Positions 47,501 through 58,767 of a stretch of DNA of 64,000 bases are shown here, piece by piece (positions within the stretch are counted from its first letter, which is position 1; the number at the start of each line of letters is the position of its first letter). The stretch is taken from positions 20,187,501 through 20,251,500 of the forward strand of contig NC_079881.1 of the NCBI RefSeq assembly GCF_029227915.1, given 5' to 3'. Source of the stretch: Hydractinia symbiolongicarpus. Lineage: Eukaryota > Cnidaria > Hydrozoa > Anthoathecata > Hydractiniidae. Under the pieces are notes generated by a model, which saw only the letters and a list, made by a program, of their open reading frames with translations, was not told where the DNA came from and ran no database searches. The position numbers and the translations under genes are program-made.

Positions 47501-50500
47501 TCAAATTTTGACTTTGAGTGTTAACAAAAGTAGTGCTAGTGAATTATATTATTATAAAAACACTAAACCAAAATTCTTTTTTTTTATTCTTATCTAACTT
47601 AGACAGTTAACAAATACAATAATAACCAATTATGCCATGCTGTACCGAAAATATTGCCCTCAGTCATTGCATCGACCTCCCAAGCCTGGTCGGCACTTAG
47701 ACCTCAGGTGATATTTTGCGGGACAGCCCAGGGTAATCGGTTATTATTGTATTAGGGTTGATGTTATTGCATGAAAAAACAAGTATAATACAAGTTCCAA
47801 CAAAGTTTACAGCCAGGAATATCATTATCTAATTAAACTTTGTGACTACTTATTGAACAAACAATATTTATAACTATATACTTGTGGAATTTATATGTTA
47901 TTTATATTACGAAAAGTTAGGCAGCGGCTAATAATGACAACAAAAAGGTAAACAATTTTTTTTCTCAATACTATATTATTATAATAAGTTTTAATCTGAA
48001 CAAAACACATGTCCTTCACTTTTTTCATCATCCTACAATTGTTGCATATTTAATTTTAAAATGCACATTCATTCTTTTGTAATATAGAACTATATTCCGA
48101 GTGTAATTTGCACCTAACTTTGCAAAATCCTTATTTACTCTAAAATTAAATCTGTTAATTACTGATACATATACATTTTGAAAGAATAAGTAAAGATCAT
48201 CAATGGTTACAACAAACAAAACATTAACTCGAAAGTTCAAGCTTTTTGTGCTCATATATAACTATTACAATACATATTATTTATTTTGTGATGTGAGTGT
48301 TTTTTTATGACATGGGTGCTGATACATACAACAAGTTGCCATTAGATATTAGAAAGGAAAAATGTTATGGAACATTTGAAAAGAAATTGAAGCAATATTA
48401 TATTTAGGTGTATGTTATGAAATTTTGTTTCTTTGTTTTCTAGATGTGTCCTATTTAAGAAGCGTCTTTGCTCAAAGTTTGTGTCCACACTCAATCATTT
48501 TCTCTGCCTTTTGTTTCACATTTTCTTCTATTTTTCCCATATCGTTTTTATTTAGATTTTAATCAAATATTAACTAATTTTTAGCTATATATTTTTTAAA
48601 CAGGACACATTCGTAAAGCAGATATTTTATCTGAAATGTTTTATCCTGTATAAATATTGAGAAATAAAATAATAAATAAATTAATATTACATACAGGGAA
48701 TAAACAATATTTACCAGAACCAAAGATAGTCCTTCTTTCGCATAAAAGATTATGGCGACAAAATGTTGTCGCTGTTAATTTAGAATATGACGGCTTGTCG
48801 AAGGCGGCTGAATACAGTTGTTAATTCAGAGGGCTGGTTTATATATTAGAGAACAGAAATATTAAAATTAAGGAAATGTTAGAAAATTGGTATACAGTTG
48901 ACTCTCTCTAATCCAAATCTCTATTATCTGAATCTTTCTATAATCCAAACAAATTGAAAGTCACCGTCAATTTTTCCTAAGAAAGTTTAATAATTTACTT
49001 TCTACTATACGAATCTCTGTAATCTGAAAACCTCTATAATCCGAACTTTTTTGAATGTTTTTGTGTTTTGTAAGTTGAATCTCTGTCGAATTCGAATGTT
49101 TTGATTTTTTTGAAAGACAAAGATTAATGGCAAGAAATCGCAAGTCATCGAGTTCTTTTATTTTCGTTCAAACTTACTTTTTTTATTTCTCACGTTATAT
49201 ACTTCTTTTTTTAATTTTTTTCAAAAAAAAATCGATTTCTCTCTCTTATCCGAATTTTCACCCTTGAAACCTGGAAATTCAAATTAGAGAGACTTTCTAC
49301 TATCCGAATTTCTCTGTAATCCAAATAAAAAGTTATCCCCCTTGAGATTCGGATTAGAGAGGGTCAACTGTAATATATATATATTTATATATATATATTG
49401 AATATTTGTGACATGTGTCAGTTAGGTTATACAAACCAGGGATTCAGTATTCAGGCATTTTTAGTCTATTTTTAGCTGCCTTTATCAAGATATCTGGTGC
49501 TACGGTACACCAGTTCAAATCAAGTTTGGCTGTATTCTATAGTTTTACTATTCAGAATGCATGACCAACATTGATTAGAAATAAATAAATCTGACATAAT
49601 CTTGCATCTACTTTGGCTGCGTGATCTGGGTTTTTTAACCATCATTATTCTTTAAACACTTTTTCACTTTTTAAAAACCTTTTTGCCATATTAAAAAGAA
49701 ACACCCTGGGGGTTGGGTTGACAGCTGATCTCATTTGTATATTCATGTACTGGGTCACATGGAGCTTCTGAAACCTATAGTGTTGTGTACTGCTTAAATC
49801 AACGAACTCTGGGAAAATTATTTGAGTTGCAATTAAATGAATATAAAAAAATAAATGAAATTTTACTGTGGTTTTGATTATATCTAGTACAAAAAATTGT
49901 ATAACAGCTTTGTGCCCCCACATATATGCAATCCTAGTTGTTACATATGGAAATTCCTTGTTTACCATTATGAGCATGTATTAATAAAATAACTGTCCGA
50001 TCTTGGTGGTGATTCAAAATGGGCAAGTGAATGCTACCAGAGATGAATTCAAACGTGTCATTATCTGTTTACTTTTTAGTGGAAGCTTTTTCGCCATGGC
50101 ATTTGCATGGCAGGAAGAGAGATGCTAGATTTCTTCTCACAGAAACATCGTTGAGGTTTTAAACTATAAGTGTAGTTTTGATGCCTTCTGCTTTATTCAA
50201 ATTCATTTAAAATGCAAAGAATGTGTGCGGTTGGATGTTGCTCACAAAGAGCATTAAATACTATAGGACCCCCCAGCAATGGCCCCTCCTGAAAATATAA
50301 TGAGTTGCAGCGCGATGTAATTGTTTTAAATTTGCGTTTAAAACAATGGATGTGCACGCATGCACACAGGCAAGAAAAAAGAACGGACCACAACAATGGA
50401 AGAAATCAAATTAAAAAAAAAGGAATTTTTGAAATAATTAAAACCTGTTCTTAAAAAGAGAAAATGATAGCTAGTTAGGGAAAACTAATTCCAGCTCCTT

Positions 50501-50955
50501 TTAGATTGTTTATTTCTTAAATTTATAAATTAAAGGAAATAGTCAATTTTCTTTAGCTATCTATGCGCGTGCATAGCTATAGCTACACAGGGTATATTTC
50601 TCAATGTTTGTGAAGCCAGTCATGTAAAATATGCACCCAAATGTAAGTGATTTTTAAAATCTTAACAGTGCTGTTGACCTATGCAATGGCACAAATTATT
50701 GGTAGAGCTTTAAAAGTACTCCTTTCATGGCAATATGATAACTATGAAGGAAAATGGCAGTTCGACCCAGGCATTTTAGAGCTAATCTAGACCAGAGACT
50801 TAAAGAAAATCTAAAAATTTTTAGATGTACTTTGGAAAAATACAACTTACAATACTAAGAAAACGACAAATAGTCCGTGGTCGTTTAACAAATTCAACTA
50901 AATCAAAATCTCCACCAGAGTAGGAACCACCGTAGCTTGTCCCATGACCCTCCAT
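44571..50955 (-). CDS. syngr: synaptogyrin
   Basis: Three exons, 50955-50851, 45656-45297 and 44816-44571, all phase 0; 236 residues. A tetraspan MARVEL-type vesicle protein: a short glycine-rich cytoplasmic N terminus, then FDLVEFVKRPRTICRFLSI leading into helix 1, and a lumenal loop with cysteines (CYDDNGHCIFNRNVDAC). Helix 2 is FGTAIGVLAFLACLLFLAVD, helix 3 is ISGFWAFLWFVCFCFLANQW, and helix 4 (AAIAFSFFSIFTWVALAAMA) is completed across the exon 2/3 junction. The cytoplasmic tail is Gln/Pro/Tyr-rich and repeats QQPFGVP twice. Family wording (CIFNRN, FWAFLWFV, AAIAFSFFSIFTW) is near-diagnostic. Synaptogyrins sit in synaptic and synaptic-like vesicle membranes and modulate regulated secretion. 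Intron 1 is 5.2 kb and full of repeats. Confidence 0.95.
46024..46235. repeat. degenerate tandem repeat in synaptogyrin intron 1
   Basis: About four imperfect units of 45-60 bp sharing CAGARACACGAGATATGCATA and TTGAATAATTTGG-like phrases (46030, 46070, 46150 and a weaker one at 46190). Confidence 0.6.
46909..47280 (-). mobile_element. dispersed element, copy B, with terminal hairpin
   Basis: Inverted homologue of 23487-23857, lying within synaptogyrin intron 1. The terminal stem is TTGATGATGGGC (46921-46932) against GCCCATCGTCAA (46950-46961), 11 of 12 pairs. A short frame at 47015-47248 is a by-product. Confidence 0.6.
48895..49370. mobile_element. pogo/Tigger-like non-autonomous element
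   Basis: 476 bp flanked by TA (48893-48894 and 49371-49372). The inverted ends agree at 25 of 27 positions: CAGTTGACTCTCTCTAATCC on the left and CAGTTGACCCTCTCTAATCC on the complement of the right end. The interior repeats the ATCCGAAT/AATCTCT theme several times and encodes nothing. It lies in synaptogyrin intron 1, next to a (TA)n run at 49373-49400. Confidence 0.85.
50193..50650. mobile_element. SINE-like fragments
   Basis: GTGCGGTTGGATGTTGC, AGGACCCCCCAGCAATGGCC, CCTCCTGAAAATAATA and, after a gap, ACAGGGTATATTTCTC and AGTCATGTAAAATATGCA match the element at 55340-55580. The gap at about 50300-50585 suggests an insertion or internal divergence. Confidence 0.55.
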
Positions 50956-51065
50956 TTTGGCTTTTCATCTGCGGGATTGGCCCACGTCAGGTCATTGATT
51001 AAAGTCTGACGTACGAAATGTGTTTTCTCTACGGAGTGCGATGATCCAAAATGGTCAATATATTT

Positions 51066-51176
51066 AACACTGCGCACTTGTTAAATTACAATACACACTT
51101 TTTGTCAAAGACTGCACACTTTACTACAACACTGGGCACCTTGTGAAACAGTGTTTCCTAAGAAGTGCGCAGTGTT
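51066..51176. repeat. 14-bp inverted repeat pair
   Basis: AACACTGCGCACTT (51066-51079) and its exact complement AAGTGCGCAGTGTT (51163-51176), 83 bp apart, with further CACTGGGCACC and CAGTG motifs between. It lies about 110-220 bp upstream of the synaptogyrin start codon. It could be a small foldback element or part of its promoter region. Confidence 0.55.
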
Positions 51177-51329
51177 GCGCTCTTCTTGAATATTTCTTTG
51201 ATGTTCTTTTTTCTTTAAAACACTTCTCTCGTGTTTTTTAAAAACACTTTTCTGAATACTTAGTCCTCGACGATGGGAAAGCTCTTCTGTTAAACGTATC
51301 AATTCGTCCAGCGTTTGCCATGCGTGTAC
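51105..51329 (-). CDS. exon-like frame, charged helix, unassigned
   Basis: An acceptor-like TACACATACAG precedes GTACACGCATGG at 51329 on the minus strand. The frame stays open to 51105 and reads as a charged, helix-forming peptide (LDELIRLTEELSHRRG, FKKHERSVLKKKEHQRN). No donor, partner exon or family was found. It overlaps the inverted repeat at 51066-51176, so it may be a repeat-derived frame. Confidence 0.2.
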   Translation of the reverse strand, partial: VHAWQTLDELIRLTEELSHRRGLSIQKSVFKKHERSVLKKKEHQRNIQEERNTAHFLGNTVSQGAQCCSKVCSL

Positions 51330-53350
51330 CTGTATGTGTAAATTGACGGTTACGGCAAGAAGGGTATATGGTTGCAGCTGGTGAAGTGAAACAATGACCC
51401 AAATGTTTTTGGAAAGTTGTGTTTAGATACCGCTGACAGCTTTTTTATAATTCCGAGGATTGTGCGAACTGAGATGTTGTTGCTGTGAAATATTATTTGC
51501 TGGTGATAAGTCTGTGGATCCTCGCATTCAAATCATCAGAGAATCGATGCTTAGTGGTCCAATTTTCGGCGTACAAAAAACATATGATCACAAGTTTTTT
51601 AAAAGATGGGGTATGAAGGATCATACAATTTGGATGACTTTGTTGTGGTTCTGTTAATTGAATATTATCAGGAAAGAGCTTCTATAATTTAAAAACCAAT
51701 GGAACTGACACTATTTAAGAAAGTCTAAGGGCAGCGATGACTATAAAAGGTCCAATTCTCTTTTATTCTTTCCAAATATTGGTTTTTCAGATCAATCCTT
51801 TCCGATAGAATTACACACCATCAAAAACTGCGACAAAAAAGCGCTTGTGAATCAGGTGTTGATAACGAATACACCAACTATTTCGAATTTGTTTGTGGAG
51901 AAAAAGAGTTTATTTTTATGCACTTCTCGGGTACCGTATATTTCGGTAAATTCTCGTCTTCGTGTCAAATTTTCGTAAATCCTCGGAAAACGGAATAATA
52001 GTGGTGCGATGTTGGTGCATGGTCTGCATTTTTTTATTCATTTCGCGCGAATATGGTACAAAAAATATCTAGACTTCACCCAGTTCCAAAAAACCGAGAC
52101 ATTATTTTGTTCCACGCTAGTGCTCTCCTGTCCCATTGGTTCCTTTGTGTGACGAAGATAAAGGTGCTCTCAACCATCTTTTAAACATCCCGGTGTCAAA
52201 CAGATACAAGGATGGTCTGGGGATGCAGTTGTTAACCATCGATAAACATAAACATAACGATAAATTGGTTTAAGGTTCTGAAGGACAATAAACTATTCAC
52301 TAAACTATACACTGGAAATTAATTGGTATTAATTGACTATTTGGTAAATTATGTATAATCAGCGAAACATAGTAGAAGCAGTTGAAGTAGTTTTCTTGTG
52401 TCCAGGCCGAATCATTAAATTCCGGAAAATAAAAGAAGAAATGTTATGGAGCTCACGCTGCCAGAGCTTAGAATTAAGGACACGTATTCGTTCAGGTAAT
52501 ATCAGGTAATATCTGAGATTGTATTGACGTGTGTATAATGTACTGATATCTTAGTATTGCATTTACTCTAATATTGATTAAAAAGATTTATCGAATTTTT
52601 TTTTTAACTTTTAACATTACTTTTTTAGCGCTTAGTGGAATTGGCTGCTCTGACAATTGCTAAATGGAGACTAATAAAGGAAAACCATTACAACCAAGGA
52701 GAGACGTTGTGATTTCTTGCTACAGGGAATTCCTATTTCAGTTTTGCTTTCACATTTAGAATGCATCACTTGATCTATCATTATTGAAATTATTCTTGAA
52801 GTTTGTCAAGCAATATGTCAATGTCAAAAACTGGAATATTTAAGGGTACAACGTTGGCAATTTTAAAACTTTCTACCGCAACTTCGCTTTCTACAAAGCT
52901 TTAGGAAACAAATCATTGTATTTACCAGATTCAATTCCGCTTATCAAAACTAATAATCCCAATGGATGTATGATGCCTTTTCTCTAGGAAAGCATTGGAT
53001 AGAGACTTATCCAAAATTAAATATTAGCGATCGCAATAGAATATTTAATTACGCTGTCCATAATTAAGTGAAAACGTTTTTGGTATTTGGGGTAACAGTT
53101 TCCGTGTTTTATGAGCACCAATGGCCGTAGAACTAAATAAAGCAGTTTTTATTACTCCAGGTACAATTGTGCTTTATAACATATTACACATGGAGAGTAA
53201 GGAGAGGTGACAGATATATAGATGTTGGAAATGGGCGTTTTACTAGCGGCGATTGGCGTGCTGCAGCGGTCTATTTAAAAAAAAAATATTTACCAAAAAA
53301 TAAAAGTAATAGAGCTACTGCTTTAGCAGAACGTATATGTAATATTTTAG
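51330..53350. other. intergenic, no gene seen
   Basis: Short frames only (for example 51460-51657). A diverged MITE piece lies near 52190-52245 (GGATGGTCTGGGGATGCAGTTG). Confidence 0.4.
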
Positions 53351-53353
53351 CAG

Positions 53354-53443
53354 CAACTTCGTCCCCAGGGTCTTGTGACCCCTGAGCTGTTATTAGGGAG
53401 TGACCAATTAACAACAAGGCAAAATACCCTGGAAACGAGATTG
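53354..53443. mobile_element. MITE, CAACCTCG family, with near-perfect 9-bp TSD
   Basis: 90 bp from CAACTTCGTCCCCAGGGTCT to CCCTGGAAACGAGATTG. The flanks TTTTAGCAG (53345-53353) and TTTTCGCAG (53444-53452) agree at 8 of 9. A short truncated member lies at 53689-53736 with flanks AACCCCGTA and CAGCCCGTA-like. Confidence 0.8.
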
Positions 53444-53959
53444 TTTTCGCAGCAGATTATTTTTTATGGGCCAGACCAAATGCCTAGGCTACAATAGGCA
53501 ACAATATCCAAATTTGTACATTCTTCATTGAAATACTTTAAAATCAATGCGTTATGCTCGTCTTCAGCAGCGACAGCCATGTTGAAAATGTGATTTAAAA
53601 ACTACATTTTACTGGCCTTATTGACCTGACCAATTTTGCACACTTTGTGGTTTTGCGAAAGCCACGGGTCAACATTGCTAACCCCGTACAACCTTGTCTC
53701 CAGGACCTCTTTTCGCTTTTTTGATATCCGGGGACGCAGCCCGTATAAATACCAGTTTAACTGGACAAATGTGTCTAAATGCTTCAAAACCAAGGAGCTG
53801 GGCTTGAGAGAAGAAAAAAGGTTAAAAAAGATTAAAACTTCACAAAAAAATTTCAAATTCTGCTGCATCATAGCGCAGACAATTTAATATTTTAACCTTG
53901 TAACATATTTTTTAAGTAGAATATAGACAGACTTCTTACAGGAATATGACCCATTGTAT

Positions 53960-54104
53960 GTATTTGCTATAGAGAGGTCAGTTTTAGGGGTTAAAGCAAA
54001 TTGGTACCTTGAAACAACGGCCGGTATAATAGACTCATCTGAGAAAAGTGTCCGTTGTAGATAGGTCCGCTATAAACGATGTCCGCTATCGGAAGGTTTC
54101 ACTG
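53960..54104. mobile_element. pogo/Tigger-like terminal fragment
   Basis: Ends GTCCGCTATCGGAAGGTTTC then ACTG-TA at 54104-54106. Read on the complement, this is CAGTGAAACCTTCCGATAGC followed by GGACATCG, a typical pogo/Tigger terminus. The stretch before it (GTGTCCGTTGTAGATAGGTC) repeats the same theme. Confidence 0.5.
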
Positions 54105-54151
54105 TAGGTAAAATTAGGTGAATAATAAATAATTTTTACCGACTCTTTGTG

Positions 54152-54241
54152 CAACCTCATCCCCAGGACTTGTTAGTTTTTTTTATATTCGAACGGCCGG
54201 CGCAAATATAAAATAAAAAGCAAATCCTGGGGACGAGGTTG
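54152..54241. mobile_element. MITE, CAACCTCG family
   Basis: 90 bp from CAACCTCATCCCCAGGACTT to TCCTGGGGACGAGGTTG, with 16-bp ends matching at nearly every position. The flanks TCTTTGTG and TCTTTCGC are only partly alike. Confidence 0.75.
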
Positions 54242-54249
54242 TCTTTCGC

Positions 54250-55335
54250 ACAGACCACCCACTTTGTCGATGTTTGCTTTTCCTTAGTTTATTAAAAACT
54301 TAAATGCCCTAAAAATTAGGAAACAAACGTTGGGGAATTTTTGTGGTTTAACTTTTATCGGATCTCCGCGCCAGTGTAAGAATATGTATCGGGTTATTTT
54401 TTCAGAGTCGGCGGGTATCGGGTGTCCCGAGTATCACCTGGGGTATCGGTTTCAATTTTCTAGTTTTTCTCCAAATTTTAACATTCGTGTTTCCGTTATT
54501 TGATTCGTTTGTGTTTTCCAGATCTTGGAAACGGCAGACAACAGAAATGTTGCATCTTTCTTTTGTTTCGTGTCCTGTGTTTTGCAACTCGGTAGCTACC
54601 TACTGGGGATGTCTGTCTAATTTTCTTTAATCTTTTTTATATTTCTTTAACGTGTAATTAGGCTAGGAGAGCTTCGAAAATCATGAGTTCATCCAATTTT
54701 GATCTAAAAAAAGGGGCAAAATTTATTAATCAGCTTTGTCAAAAGTTATTACAGGCTTACAGGCATTAAAGGCAAAATCCTAAGACCAGAATCGTAATAT
54801 TTTCCGAAATATACTCTTATTGAAGCACAAATTACTTTAATGAATATATATATATACACTTAGCTAACCTTTTGAGTTAAATAAAGCTAGCTAGCTAGCT
54901 AGCCGGTTGTACTATAGTTAAGTCATGATTTTTCCTCTATTTTAGTAGACAAAATTTTGCACATCTGTTATGTTTAAAAAACTACTCTGCAACCTTAGAC
55001 GAATGTATATCTTCTTGACTGGGAATGTGTGATCAAGGAAGTCGGACAGAAAAGTAAATTACTTTATGTCAAACCAAACACCAAAGAAGGTGATATGAGA
55101 AGGACGTGCATCTCACATGGGTGCATATATAAAAGATGCAAACATCCACATAAATTCTCCCCTTTACTTCCTTAAAGTTTCCAAAAACTTGCCCAAATTA
55201 TTCCCAAAATGAAAAACAGTGCTTTTAATTTCATGAATTCCCTGCCACTAAAAGACAACCCCTCAACATAAACAGAGTTGCATGCTTTAGCTTACTGGTA
55301 ATAACAGCGATTCAAATTGGCAATTGAATATCACC
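54250..55335. other. intergenic, no gene seen
   Basis: No coding signal. Short (TA)n and GCTAGC repeats lie at 54845-54905. Confidence 0.45.
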
Positions 55336-55339
55336 ATAT

Positions 55340-55580
55340 AACCCTGGGTTAACCATGTTAGGGAAATTGGGGATATGGCACAATATGTGGGCCGTTGGAT
55401 GTTGCAGGGACTTGTGTCGCAGAGCGCTGACTCTAATTGAGTATAGCTTAAAGAGAGAATTAAAAACTGCAGGACTCCCCATCAAAGCCATGATCCCTCC
55501 TGGAAATAATAGACAGGGTATATCCCTCGATATTTGAGAAGCTGGCCATGTAAAATATGCATATCCATCTATCTAGGCCT
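55340..55580 (+). mobile_element. SINE-like element
   Basis: Contains GGGCCGTTGGATGTTGCAGG, AGGACTCCCCATCAAAGCCA, TGATCCCTCCTGGAAATAAT, ACAGGGTATATCCCTCGATA and GGCCATGTAAAATATGCATA in the same order as the copies at 50193 and 56755. It is followed at 55582-55690 by a different repeat with GGCGTGCGAGCTTCGCACGT. Confidence 0.65.
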
Positions 55581-56639
55581 CGTCAGGAAGAAAAATGCTG
55601 GCGTGCGAGCTTCGCACGTCATGATAATTTTTAATCATTTTAAGGCATGCAATGTTCGCACGGCATATTTTTCAATGGCGTGCGACGACGTGTGCTCATT
55701 TTTGTTCCATTTTTTTTCTCGAGTAATCATAAAACTCGCATACAGCAACACTAATTTTGCCATGTTTTAAAAAGCAGGTAATTTGTTGCGACGAACCTAA
55801 AATGTGCGATGTGTTCATTATTCATTATTTTTGAAAAAGAAGTATACGACGTAGCAACAGAACGAAGAGAAATTATAAAACATGCATGTTACAGTCATAA
55901 AACTCTTTCAGTTAATAACTTTTTTGTAAATATTTTTTTAGAGGTAAATATTTATTTTTATATTTTTCAAAAAAGTATATATCATTAAACTGTTTTTTTT
56001 TTATAAAAAAAATCCCTTGCATTATTATTGTTGCTTCGATCTTAAAACATTCCCCCCTAAACAAAACAATAAGCTTTGTGACGTCCTGTTTCTATGGCGA
56101 TGTTTTAAAATTATACAGATTGTTGTCTAAGTTATAAAGCAATGTTTGTTGAAAATATTCAGAAAGCAAAGTCTGCATTTAGCAATTGATCACCATAACT
56201 ATAATTAGATATGCTGACTCTGTGCTTGGGAAAGAACATGTTGGAAGTGATTTGGTGTAAGGAAAGTAGCAAAAGCGTTTAAAGAAGTAAAAGACGGAAA
56301 AGTTGAACTTTAAAATTTATTTATTAATTTCAAAAGAGCAACTAAATTAAAAAAAAATTAAGTGAATGAATTAAAATTAATGTGTTATGTTTTTCTTTAA
56401 TATAACTCGCGAGTAACATGATATATATATTTTTAAAGATTTACTTGGGAGTATTTTAATTATTGATTACTCTTATTTATTTTACTTGCACTCGCATTGT
56501 ACTCTCACTTTGAATTATTTTACTCTCATTTATTTGTACTTGTACTCTCAAAGATGTGTAGCTTTACTCGTGATTGGCACTGTATGTTATTCCTGTACGC
56601 CTTCATTGAACAGAATATTATTTATTTTGGTGTGCGATT

Positions 56640-57165
56640 AGCGCACGCCTGAGGTATTTAGTGTTTTTTTTGGCGTGCAAAGATCGCACAGGAACATTCA
56701 AACATGGCGTGTGTGGGCTTGTGCGCGTGCGATCACACGCCATTCCTGACAAGGCCTGTCCATCTCTAATGCTTTGTACAGGAGACCGGGGTTTGATTCT
56801 CCTGACAGGGGATTTAATATGGGAAAGTAGAAATGTTAACTATAACTCCGAGTTAGCCCTAGTAGAGCACAAACCTTAATTAGGTTTGCATTGCTTAAAA
56901 TGAGCCATGATCCCTCCTGGAAATAATAGACGCAATATATGAGCTATGATCCCTCCTGGAAATAATAGACGCAATATATATATTACATCCATGGAAAATT
57001 GTGAGGCTAGCAGGCCATTTCGTAAGATTTTAGGCAGGCGTGCAGTCGATCGCACCCCTCAAAAATTCTATGTGTGCGATGCACATGCGATCAACAACAA
57101 AATTTTTTAGAAAAAACATTTCCTAGCTGCTAGTCATGTAAAATATGCACATCTATCTATTAGTT
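56640..57165 (+). mobile_element. SINE with tandem tail unit and nested insertion
   Basis: 56640-56750 holds GTGCG-palindrome repeat sequence (GCGTGCAAAGATCGCACAGG). 56770-56820 has a B-box-like CCGGGGTTTGATTCTCCTG. The unit ATGATCCCTCCTGGAAATAA then TAGACGCAATATATG is present twice in tandem (about 56908-56975). A second GTGCG-type insertion (GCGTGCAGTCGATCGCACCC) at 57035-57110 splits the SINE, whose end resumes as AGTCATGTAAAATATGCACA at 57132-57152. Confidence 0.6.
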
Positions 57166-57169
57166 GTGT

Positions 57170-58767
57170 GACTTGATTAACTTCAGTTTATTTAGCACTA
57201 TAATTTTTGAGCAAATTGTATCAAATATATATTGCCTTTTGGAGAAATTTAAACAAACTTTTAACATTTTTTTCATGGTACTTTTCACGTATGCCATTAT
57301 GTTTTTTTGCAAGCCCACCAGAATCAAGCAAGAACCCAACAGAACTGAACAAGGATCCTACAGAATTAATCAGAAACTCACCAGACCCTAACATTCTTCT
57401 CCTCCCGAAGATAAAACATCTGCATCTATTTGGCAAACAATGAAATGAGACTGTTTCAACTTTGTCCCCAGTTAACATGATTATTCTGGGACTTTAACAA
57501 CAACATAGATACATTTGGACATAGAGATAACAAAATGACTTTTTTCCCTTTGTAATTCTATAGTTCACGATGACAGATTGCCACAATAAAAAAGACAAAG
57601 ATTTAAAAGCTAAAACTTGTTCTTCGAAAGAGAAAGATTAGCTGACAGAAATGAATTTTCACTATAAGTGCCCAAATGCTTCCCCATATGGTTCTGATTT
57701 TTTTACACCATGCATGTGTCATGCGCTATTAAAATTTACAAGCATTTACATCCTGTCTATACCATGTTAAACTATTGCGGTAAAAAAACATTTCCCCTAA
57801 ATATTTGCAAATTCTTACAGTTGACAACACAACGTAGAATTATGAGGCAGTTTTTACGGTGTATATATGTGCTTATAGGTATAATTGTTATTTATCATTT
57901 TTGCACCATTGGCCGTTAACAAATTGAATTTTTTTTTCTGGCTCCCATTCTGGAGGAGATTGGAAAAACTGCCTAAAAGTAGCACAGAGTTGTTTAGACT
58001 GTAATGATGTTTAAGTCAAGGCCACCATCTAAAAATGAAAGTGGGTTGAATGGTCGATTGTATATTCCTCAGTATTTTCTGATGGACAAAGCAAATTCGT
58101 TTCCACAAATTTACCACTTAATTTTTTTTACTGGGTTTATCCAATTTAATGAGCTTGTTTTTTTGTCTGAATTAATCAGCATGTCTGGCTGTTTACAGCC
58201 AGGCTAAAAAAAATTTAAAATTTTCTGTAAGGATGGGTAATTGTTGACTTATCAAAATTTTATTACTGTATATATATGCTTGCATTTTTGAGTCAAGTAG
58301 ATCTTTCCACGATCCTAGATAAGAGTTAACTTCATCAAATATTTTTTTCCTTTTAAGGTTGTTTTGCACTTCAAGAATATTTTTCGTAAAAGGGAACGGA
58401 CAGAAACAGAAATACCTCTGAGCATGCGTACTTCAAATTTTCCTTTTCCTTCCGTTTTGTTCTGGGGAAAGTAGAATCAAGTTCAACTTTTTCTTTGACT
58501 TTTCAAGGAAACATGTCTTAAACCATTCATGTAATAAGTAACTTTAGCAACTATAAATACTTAAAGCAGAGTAAAATGTTAGCAAAACATTACAGTGCTA
58601 TTAAAGAAAATTTAAAGCCAAGGTTACGCAACTAAAATAAAAAGTGTTAGATTAAAATTAAGAAAAATTCAGAATTTTTTGTATATGCTATGATATATAA
58701 TATTTTGTTCAAATTAGTCATGTTTACTTTAATTTATACATTTATGTGTATAGCGTTTTATATAAAA
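57170..58767. other. intergenic, upstream of MOSMO
   Basis: No gene. A half MITE end (CAACTTTGTCCCCAG, 57458-57472) is present. Frames at 57164-57478 overlap on both strands and lack support. The MOSMO promoter must lie toward the right end but shows no distinctive motif. Confidence 0.4.
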
